From positions 1 to 64,000 of the forward strand of contig NZ_FULE01000037.1 of NCBI RefSeq assembly GCF_900163965.1: DNA of 64,000 bases, in the 5' to 3' direction. Positions within the stretch are counted from its first letter, which is position 1, and each line of letters opens with the position of its first letter. Below the pieces are notes generated by a model that was given only the letters and a program-made list of their open reading frames with translations, did not search any database and was not told the DNA's origin. This DNA comes from Vibrio ruber DSM 16370. Its GTDB lineage: Bacteria; Pseudomonadota; Gammaproteobacteria; Enterobacterales; Vibrionaceae. Below, piece after piece: positions 57,475 to 64,000 of the stretch. The position numbers and the translations under genes were made by a program.

Positions 57475-57585
57475 ATGAACTGGATGGACAAATATTCAAC
57501 GAACAGGGGGCTGATAACAGCAAATACGGCGACTTCATACATGGATTCATGCCCTTTTGTGTTAGTATTTGCGCCATTATCTTAA
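57475..57585 (+). CDS. Possible small ORF upstream of the DUF2760 operon
   Basis: 36 codons, starting MNWMDKYSTNRGLITANTAT and ending PFVLVFAPLS, with an excellent AAGGAG 8 nt before its ATG. It stops 18 nt before the DUF2760 start. It could be a short leader peptide or small protein. No homologue known to me; the ribosome site is the only support. Confidence 0.35.
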   Translation: MNWMDKYSTNRGLITANTATSYMDSCPFVLVFAPLS

Positions 57586-57603
57586 TGTAGCAGAGAATTA
57601 CAT

Positions 57604-58224
57604 ATGACCTTCGATTTAAACACCATGCCGACAAGTTTCGATATGCTTCATGCCCTTCTGGCCCTGTGTACCATTGTTTTATTGATTTTCGTGATGAGCC
57701 GGCGGACAAAAGTGGCTGAGAAAATTGTTGAGAAGCCAGTTGAAACCATCGTTGAAAAACCGGTCGAAAAGATTGTCGAAGTGGAAAAAGTTGTTGAAGT
57801 AGAAAAAGTGGTTGAGAAAGTCGTCGAGTCCAAACTGGCAACGGCATCAACCGACGCTGCATTACAATTGCTTGCCCTGTTTCAGAAAGAGGCACGATTA
57901 GTCGATTTTCTTAATGAAGAGATCATCCACTATTCCGATGAAGAAGTGGGTGCTGCTGCCCGTGTGATTCACAGTGGCGGTAAAAAAGTACTCGATGACT
58001 ACCTCCGGTTGCAACCGGTTCGTCATGAAGCGGAAGAAAGCCACATCACAGTTGAAGCGGATTTCAATCCACAAGCGATTCGTCTGACAGGCCACGTCAC
58101 CGGTCAGGCACCTTATCAGGGTGTATTGATCCACAAAGGCTGGCAAGTCACAGAAATTAACCTCCCGCAAATCGCACCGGACTACGATGCGTCAATTATT
58201 GCACCGGCGGAGGTTGAACTGTAA
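57604..58224 (+). CDS. DUF2760-domain membrane-anchored protein
   Basis: 206 aa. An N-terminal membrane helix (MLHALLALCTIVLLIFVMS) is followed by a repetitive linker of VEK/EVEKVVEK units (about residues 40-80), a likely parallel coiled coil or stalk, and then the DUF2760 domain (LFQKEARLVDFLNEEI). It overlaps the Hsp70-like gene by one base (TAATG). DUF2760 genes habitually precede paired Hsp70-like genes in Vibrio, so it may anchor or partner them. Mechanism unknown. Confidence 0.85.
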   Translation: MTFDLNTMPTSFDMLHALLALCTIVLLIFVMSRRTKVAEKIVEKPVETIVEKPVEKIVEVEKVVEVEKVVEKVVESKLATASTDAALQLLALFQKEARLVDFLNEEIIHYSDEEVGAAARVIHSGGKKVLDDYLRLQPVRHEAEESHITVEADFNPQAIRLTGHVTGQAPYQGVLIHKGWQVTEINLPQIAPDYDASIIAPAEVEL

Positions 58225-60080
58225 TGGAACAACATGCGCGTTACTGTGTCGGTATCGATCTCGGAACTACTCACAGCGTGCTGTCTTATGTGGATATGCA
58301 CGCTGAAACCCCGCAGGTTAAGGTATTATCCATCCCACAAATGACCGCACCGGGCACGGTTGAATCATTACCTCAGTTAGGTTCATTCGTTTATCAGCCC
58401 CATGAACATGAAATGTCTCCTAAAGCCCGGATTTTGCCCTGGAGTGATGAACCGCAAGCGCTGGTCGGGGCAATCGCCCGCAATTTGGGGAGTAAAACAC
58501 CGATTCGCCTGATCGCCAGTGCCAAATCCTGGCTCTGTCATGGTGGTATCAACCGTCGCGAAGCTTTTTTGCCGGCCGGTAGTCCGGATGACGTCAGTAA
58601 GCTATCGCCACTGCAGGCCAGTGAACTGTATCTGGCGCACTTACAAAACGCCTGGAACCATCAGTTTCCCCGGTATCCTTTGGCGGAGCAGGATGTCACG
58701 ATTACCATTCCTGCTTCGTTTGATCCGGCAGCCCGTGACTTCACAGCCGAAGCTGCTAAAAATGTCGGCCTCAGCCGCCGGACACTGTTAGAAGAACCTC
58801 AGGCCGCACTCTATAGCTGGATTGATACTCATGGCGATTCATGGCGTGAGCGTGTCAAAATTGGTGATGTGGTGCTGGTCGTTGATATCGGCGGCGGCAC
58901 AACCGACTTATCGCTGGTCGAAGTCAAAGAGAGTGACGGTCATCTGGTTTTAGAACGGGTTGCAGTCGGTGAACATATTCTGCTCGGCGGTGACAATATG
59001 GATCTCGCCCTTGCCTACCGTCTGAAAATGAAGTTGGCGCAAAACGGCCAAGAGTTGCAAGCGTGGCAGATACAAGCGATCACTCACGCTTGTCGTGATG
59101 CTAAAGAAGCACTGCTCAACGATGCACAACTGGATGCGGTCCCTATTGTTGTACCGAGCCGAAGCTCGAAACTGTTTGGTGCCACGCTGAAAACTGATCT
59201 GACTCAACAAGAAGTCCGCCAGACGCTGGTTGACGGCTTCTTCCCTCAAATCAGCATTGATGAACTGCCTCAGCAAAGAGCCCGTGGCGCTCTGACCCAG
59301 ATGGGGCTGCCCTATGCGCAAGATGCCGGGATCACTCGTCATATCGCTGCATTTTTAACCAAACAAGCAGGCGATTCTCCTGAGACTGACCCGATGATGC
59401 CGTTTGGCGGGATTCCCGGTCTGGAAACGTCCGCATCTCCTACATTTATTCAACCCAGCGTAATTTTACTCAATGGCGGAGTGCTCAAATCGACGTTACT
59501 TGCAAAGCGGCTGCTGGCAACTATCAATCGTTGGCTGACCGATGCCGGGGCGGAGTCAGCCCGCACACTGACCGGCATTAATCTTGATCTGGCCGTGTCT
59601 CAGGGAGCGGCCTATTACGGTGCGGTGCGTCAGGGAAGCGGTGTCAAAATTCGCGGCGGATTAGCCAGTGCTTATTATGTCGGGATTGAAAGTGCTATGC
59701 CGGCAATTCCGGGCATGGCTCCCCCGCTGGAAGCCATGTGTGTCGCCCCTTTCGGGATGGAAGAAGGAGCCAGTATCACCATCAGCCAACGGGAGTTCGG
59801 TCTCGTGATTGGGCAACCGGTTCATTTCCAGTTTTTCGGCTCAACGGTTCGCCGGGATGACGCAGCCGGTACTCATCTGGATACATGGTCTGCGGATGAG
59901 CTGCAGGAACTTCCTGAAATTCAAGTCACACTCCCTGTGACCGAAGGCCGTAAACATGGTCAGATTGTGCCGGTGACTCTTGCAGCCCATGTCACAGAAG
60001 TCGGCACCCTGTATCTCGAAGCGATTGCCACAGATAACAGCCAGAAATGGCATGTCGAGTTTGATGTACGTGAAGGATAA
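58224..60080 (+). CDS. Hsp70-family chaperone-like ATPase, first copy
   Basis: 618 aa. The Hsp70 ATPase shows GIDLGTTHSVLSYVD (phosphate 1), DVVLVVDIGGGTTDLSLVEV (phosphate 2) and LNGGVLKSTLL (adenosine-type motif). The C-terminal part is shorter and unlike DnaK's substrate domain. It is YegD/HscA-related in style but without GrpE/DnaJ partners nearby. Translationally coupled to the DUF2760 gene and 2 nt from a second Hsp70-like gene. A dedicated client or envelope process is likely but unknown. Confidence 0.87.
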   Translation: MEQHARYCVGIDLGTTHSVLSYVDMHAETPQVKVLSIPQMTAPGTVESLPQLGSFVYQPHEHEMSPKARILPWSDEPQALVGAIARNLGSKTPIRLIASAKSWLCHGGINRREAFLPAGSPDDVSKLSPLQASELYLAHLQNAWNHQFPRYPLAEQDVTITIPASFDPAARDFTAEAAKNVGLSRRTLLEEPQAALYSWIDTHGDSWRERVKIGDVVLVVDIGGGTTDLSLVEVKESDGHLVLERVAVGEHILLGGDNMDLALAYRLKMKLAQNGQELQAWQIQAITHACRDAKEALLNDAQLDAVPIVVPSRSSKLFGATLKTDLTQQEVRQTLVDGFFPQISIDELPQQRARGALTQMGLPYAQDAGITRHIAAFLTKQAGDSPETDPMMPFGGIPGLETSASPTFIQPSVILLNGGVLKSTLLAKRLLATINRWLTDAGAESARTLTGINLDLAVSQGAAYYGAVRQGSGVKIRGGLASAYYVGIESAMPAIPGMAPPLEAMCVAPFGMEEGASITISQREFGLVIGQPVHFQFFGSTVRRDDAAGTHLDTWSADELQELPEIQVTLPVTEGRKHGQIVPVTLAAHVTEVGTLYLEAIATDNSQKWHVEFDVREG

Positions 60081-60082
60081 TT

Positions 60083-62890
60083 ATGGCGGCACAACATTAT
60101 TTAGTCGGCATAGATTTAGGCACAACCAATACGGTTGTTGCCTATTGTGACAACGGTCAGGATCTGGCCGAGTGTCCGATCCGGCTGTTCGAAATCGATC
60201 AGCTTATCGGCCCCGGAGAAGTTGCCCGAAAACCAACCCTGCCCTCGTTTCGTTTTCATCCGGCACAAGGCCAACTCCCCCCCTCCGACACCGCTCTGCC
60301 TTGGACACATCAGCCGGTTGACGGAGACTTCACTCCAGTGATTATCGGCGAATGGGCCAGAGAACTCGGGGCTCAGATCGAAGGAAGACAGGTCGTCAGT
60401 GCCAAAAGCTGGTTATCGCATCCCGCGGTTGATCGCTACGATGCGATTTTACCTTGGGCCGGTATGCAGGATGTCGAAAAAGTTTCACCGCTGATCGCCA
60501 GCGCCAGTTACCTCAATCATATCCGTCAGGCGTGGAATTATCATCATCCGGCTCACCCGCTTGAACAGCAGGAAATTGTGGTCACTGTCCCGGCCTCATT
60601 TGATGAAAGTGCCCGCAAGCTCACACTGGAAGCTGCAGCACTGGCAGGTATGCCCCACGTCACACTCCTTGAAGAGCCACAGGCGGTCTGTTATGACTGG
60701 TATACACGCTACCAGTCACAAGCGACCACACAACTCAAGGATGTGTCCGCTATTCTGATCTGTGATGTTGGTGGCGGCACAACGGATCTCAGCCTGATTT
60801 CAGCCTCACTGGTACAAGATGAGCTAAAACTGGATCGGGTCGGTGTCGGTGAGCACTTGATGCTCGGTGGAGATAACATCGACCTTGCGTTGGCACATCT
60901 CGCTGAACAACAGTTTGCTCAGCAACATCAGGGACAGCCGCAAAAACTGAGTGCAGCCCGCCTGAGTAAACTCATTCAGCAAACCCGGAAAACCAAAGAG
61001 AGCTTACTTGCGGCTCAATCCCCCGAATCAGCCAAAATTACCCTGTTGGGCAGTGGCTCAAAACTGCTGGGGGGCACCAAAAGTATCAATCTTGATAAAA
61101 CACAGGTTCGGCAGATGGCGCTGGACGGTTTCTTCCCGCATACCGCTGTCGATACCCTGCCCGCCCAAAGAAAAGGCGCGGTGCTTGAGTTCGGTCTGCC
61201 CTATGCTGCCGACCCTGCCATTACTAAACATATTGCGGCATTTTTAGCGCAACACCCCCATTTAATCCGGACAACAGAGCGGCCGTCAGCGCCGCTGGGT
61301 CTGCTGCTCAACGGTGGGGTTTTCAACAGTGATCTGATTCAACAACGGCTGATACAAATTTTGTCGGACTGGACCGGACAACCGGTGACTCACCTCGACA
61401 ACCCGCATCCCGATCTGGCCGTTGCACTGGGTTCTGTCGGCTACCTTAAAGCCTGCCGTGGGTCACAACTGAAAATCGGCGGTGGTGCAGCACGCTCTTA
61501 TTTTTTGCATTTGGAACAGCGCAAACAAAACCAGTCTCAGGCGCTTTGTCTGCTAGCCAAAGGCACCGAGGAAGGCCATGAAATCCGCCTGTCAAGCCGT
61601 CGCTTTTCTCTCACCCTTGGCGAGCCGGTTCGTTTTAACCTGCTGACCACACGGCATGACAGCCTCAATGGTGCAGCACCGATTCAAAGCGGGCAACTGA
61701 TCGATGTAGACCCTGAGTTTTTTTCGCTGTTACCTCCTTACATTACGTCACTTGAACGCACCTCCGATCAAGCGCTGGCTGCCAATCAAAAAGACCGGGT
61801 TGAGGTTTTTCTCTCTACGCAACTCACGCCGGTCGGAACCTTGAAGCTGGAATGTGTTCAGGTTGATGATGAGCAGCACCGTTGGCAGTTGGAGTTTGAA
61901 GTCCGTCATCAATCACACCAGCAAAACGACGCATCGTCTGAAACATCGGGACTGACACAAGCCAGTGAATTGATCACGGCCTTGTACAGCGGTAATAAAA
62001 ACAGTGCTATCCAAGCGGATCCCCGGACATTGAGCAAATCGCTGACACGGCTGCTCGGTGAAAAAGATCACTGGGATATTGCCACCAACCGCCAGCTATT
62101 TGACCGGCTGGCGCAAGGCAAAAAAAGGCGCCGCCGCTCCGAAGCCCATGAAAAAAACTGGCTGCGGTTTGCCGGTTTCACCATGCGTCCGGGGTTCGGT
62201 GATCCGGTAGATAGTTGGCGTATTGAGCAAATCTGGTCACTCTACCAACAAGGGATTCAATTTCAGACCCACCAAACATGGAGTGATTGGTGGACGTTCT
62301 GGCGTCGGGTCTGCGGTGGTCTCAACCAGGAGCAACAGGAAACGATTCTGGCCGATATTGCCAAATACCTCCATCCCGGTGCACATAACAGCAGTAAACA
62401 GGCAAAAGCAGCGCAGGAAAAAGGTTATGAAGCAATGGTTCGTCTGGCTGCCTCACTGGAACATCTCGAACCGGAAGATAAGATCTTGCTGGGCAACTGG
62501 TTTATCAAACGAGCCCTTCGTCAGCCCCAATATGCGCAAGCACACTGGTGGGCTGTCGGTCGTCTGGCATCAAGAGTGCTGCTCTATGGCAGCCGGCATA
62601 AAGTAATTCCGCAAGCACAACTCAGTCACTGGTTAGCGGAATTGCTGCAACAGGACTGGAAACAAGAACCGATGATCGGTTTTGCCGCAATGATGATGAG
62701 CAGGAAAACCGGAGATCGTCAGGTAGATATTACTGATGACCTGCGTACCGCTGTCACGGATAAACTCAAACAGAGCAAAGCACCGCAAAGTTGGCTGACA
62801 CTCATCGATGAAATCAGCCAAGTCTGCGAAAGTGATTCAAAACGGATTTTTGGGGAGACTTTGCCAAGTGGATTGCGCTTACTACATTAG
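60083..62890 (+). CDS. Hsp70-family chaperone-like ATPase with long C-terminal extension
   Basis: 935 aa. The N-terminal 600 residues are an Hsp70 ATPase (GIDLGTTNTVVAYCD, LICDVGGGTTDLSLIS, LLNGGVFNSDL), parallel to the preceding protein. From about 640 it gains a helical extension (DUF3731-type; KKRRRRSEAHEKNWLRFAGF, LASRVLLYGSRHKVIP) absent from its neighbour. The two probably arose by duplication and work together, perhaps as a heteromer on the DUF2760 anchor. Ends the operon. Confidence 0.87.
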   Translation: MAAQHYLVGIDLGTTNTVVAYCDNGQDLAECPIRLFEIDQLIGPGEVARKPTLPSFRFHPAQGQLPPSDTALPWTHQPVDGDFTPVIIGEWARELGAQIEGRQVVSAKSWLSHPAVDRYDAILPWAGMQDVEKVSPLIASASYLNHIRQAWNYHHPAHPLEQQEIVVTVPASFDESARKLTLEAAALAGMPHVTLLEEPQAVCYDWYTRYQSQATTQLKDVSAILICDVGGGTTDLSLISASLVQDELKLDRVGVGEHLMLGGDNIDLALAHLAEQQFAQQHQGQPQKLSAARLSKLIQQTRKTKESLLAAQSPESAKITLLGSGSKLLGGTKSINLDKTQVRQMALDGFFPHTAVDTLPAQRKGAVLEFGLPYAADPAITKHIAAFLAQHPHLIRTTERPSAPLGLLLNGGVFNSDLIQQRLIQILSDWTGQPVTHLDNPHPDLAVALGSVGYLKACRGSQLKIGGGAARSYFLHLEQRKQNQSQALCLLAKGTEEGHEIRLSSRRFSLTLGEPVRFNLLTTRHDSLNGAAPIQSGQLIDVDPEFFSLLPPYITSLERTSDQALAANQKDRVEVFLSTQLTPVGTLKLECVQVDDEQHRWQLEFEVRHQSHQQNDASSETSGLTQASELITALYSGNKNSAIQADPRTLSKSLTRLLGEKDHWDIATNRQLFDRLAQGKKRRRRSEAHEKNWLRFAGFTMRPGFGDPVDSWRIEQIWSLYQQGIQFQTHQTWSDWWTFWRRVCGGLNQEQQETILADIAKYLHPGAHNSSKQAKAAQEKGYEAMVRLAASLEHLEPEDKILLGNWFIKRALRQPQYAQAHWWAVGRLASRVLLYGSRHKVIPQAQLSHWLAELLQQDWKQEPMIGFAAMMMSRKTGDRQVDITDDLRTAVTDKLKQSKAPQSWLTLIDEISQVCESDSKRIFGETLPSGLRLLH

Positions 62891-62993
62891 TTCACAACTC
62901 ATGATTTTCAGGATCCGTCGTTGATTTACTTCGCTGACTGGCGGTGAATTGAAGAGAAAGAAAAGGTGTGGACGGTTTTAGTCTGAAGGGAAA

Positions 62994-63017
62994 TCCGGGC
63001 GAATGATTTCGCCCGGA
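62994..63017. terminator. Terminator between the convergent Hsp70-like and CARDB-like genes
   Basis: TCCGGGCGAA-TGAT-TTCGCCCGGA, a 10-bp GC-rich stem between two convergent stops. Short T-stretches lie on the minus strand. Confidence 0.7.
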
Positions 63018-63030
63018 ATCAGTCAATGCC

Positions 63031-63699
63031 TTATTTGGCTGAATGACGTTTGAGTAACTTTTCTACGACTTCGGTATTCTCTTCCTGAACTGTCATACCT
63101 TTGATTTCAGGTACACCGGCTCCCATGAAGATATCTGCACTCAATGTACTACGATCCATATAACTTACAGGACCACTCACACTGAGTTGTGAAGACTGTC
63201 CGGCTTGTGCTTCAGCCAGTTCAGCGGCACGGTTGACAACGGTCAGGTTCGCAGCTGCAATGTTGTTATTCTCATTCGTCTCTTTTACTACCTGACGATA
63301 ATCAGCATATAGAACAATCAGGTAGTCATCCGCAGGCAGTGACTCAGGAATAGGAAGCGTGAAGCTATAGTTCGAACCATATGGCAATCCAATTGGGAGT
63401 TCACCGAAAATACCTAACGGCTGGCCATTCGCATCCGCCAGTATAACACCTAACGTTGGTGCCGAACCTGATGTTTGCGGGCAACCCGTTGCAACTGTAG
63501 CGGTAACAGATACTTCACCACCAGCAACAACCGTTGACGGAGAAAGGCTTCCTGAAGCGATCAGCCAGTCAGGTGCGGTACAACTAGCGACGGTCGGCGC
63601 ATTGTCTGCGACGGTATTTTCCTGAGTTGAAGCCAATGCTGACTGGCTGCTTAAACCAACTGATGCGATAAGCGCTGCGAATACAGGTGTTAATTTCAT
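63031..63699 (-). CDS. Secreted CARDB-like protein
   Basis: 222 aa from ATG 63699 (GGAAG about 8 nt upstream), 22 codons inside a longer open frame. The signal peptide MKLTPVFAALIASVGLSSQS ends at ALA. A single immunoglobulin-like domain follows with the CARDB-type ending KETNENNNIAAANLTVVN, a fold used in cell-surface adhesion or enzyme-anchoring. Two cysteines (CTAPDW, GCPQT) may form a disulfide. Function unknown. Alone on its strand, opposite the Hsp70 operon. Confidence 0.72.
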   Translation of the reverse strand: MKLTPVFAALIASVGLSSQSALASTQENTVADNAPTVASCTAPDWLIASGSLSPSTVVAGGEVSVTATVATGCPQTSGSAPTLGVILADANGQPLGIFGELPIGLPYGSNYSFTLPIPESLPADDYLIVLYADYRQVVKETNENNNIAAANLTVVNRAAELAEAQAGQSSQLSVSGPVSYMDRSTLSADIFMGAGVPEIKGMTVQEENTEVVEKLLKRHSAK

Positions 63700-63765
63700 A
63701 ATATTTCTTCCGTTTTTATAGGCTAATTTAGTTAACATTAATTTCCATCCAATGACGAAAGACAA

Positions 63766-64000
63766 AAATATTCCAATTGAAATATCAGATATCTAAAAAA
63801 TAATCACCAACTAGAGTAATTATCTCTGAACACTGCATATTTACATTATCAGAAGACTGAGAATGATTATATTTTTGACTTTCCAAGCCTGCTCCCCTTA
63901 TATTATCCATCCATTTCAAAGACAAATAAATTCCATATAAGAATAAACAAGCACATATATTATGTGTTGAAAATATACACATCACAATACACATTAGTCA
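63766..64000. other. AT-rich end of window
   Basis: No supported gene. A 69-codon minus-strand frame (63785-63994) lacks a ribosome site and family resemblance. It should contain the CARDB-like gene's promoter. Confidence 0.4.

Noticed and set aside
63785..63994. 69-codon minus-strand ORF at the window end
   Set aside because: No ribosome site, no recognisable content, AT-rich non-coding appearance.

Overview
The window looks like chromosomal DNA from a Vibrionaceae-like gammaproteobacterium. This is an inference from the style of the housekeeping genes (hrpA, rimO, hxpB, a DUF2760-Hsp70-Hsp70 operon, outer-membrane porins); no rRNA or other marker confirms it. Ordinary metabolic blocks alternate with AT-rich accessory blocks rich in defence and competition genes.

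Layout. 1-5.1 kb: end of an IS3-family element; a type I Thoeris pair (thsB, thsA); an AraC regulator with an AhpD-like protein; a gene remnant; the first copy of a repeated RNA/small-ORF module. 5.1-9.1 kb: a VOC protein, a truncated solo copy of the module leader, then an arsenic operon (arsR, LMW-type arsC, arsH, acr3, a probable permease stub, Grx-type arsC). 9.1-24.6 kb: a galactan-to-UDP-sugar pathway. A LamB-like porin, two GH53 endo-galactanases, a MalEFGK-type importer, a GH42 beta-galactosidase and a LacI-type regulator feed the Leloir genes galE, galT and galK. 24.8-27 kb: a DnaQ-type exonuclease and an AT-rich leucine-rich-repeat-like protein.

27.2-44.1 kb: a large T6SS-type Rhs island on the minus strand. 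A complete vgrG-DUF4123-rhs-immunity operon (36.0-44.1 kb) is followed by three orphan Rhs C-terminal toxin cassettes with candidate immunity genes, a displaced immunity gene with a toxin tail, and an rhs 5-prime remnant. Two type I-E CRISPR arrays (10 and 8 repeats, no cas genes in the window) lie between the orphan cassettes. Each array has a near-identical leader and runs at its distal end straight into an rhs core fragment. Divergent from each CRISPR leader, and also beside the Thoeris and ars regions, is a module of about 0.5 kb whose leader has the architecture of the phage P1/P7/P4 C4 antisense RNA. It is followed by a nearly invariant 65-codon ORF and a strong terminator.

The main discovery is in these modules. 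In all four full copies a 7-10 nt segment of the C4-like RNA is complementary to a segment overlapping the Shine-Dalgarno of the 65-codon ORF, and a 6-8 nt part of it also matches an upstream site. The sequence differs completely between copies while complementarity is kept. The genome thus appears to carry four mutually distinct (heteroimmune) antisense-RNA switches controlling one small protein family, two of them beside CRISPR arrays in an Rhs toxin island.

44.7-64 kb: mostly core-like genes: a porin, hxpB, a small outer-membrane protein, hrpA, an SDR/TetR pair with a perfect palindromic operator, a TerB-like protein, rimO, a DMT transporter, an exonuclease, the DUF2760-Hsp70-Hsp70 operon, and a secreted CARDB-like protein.
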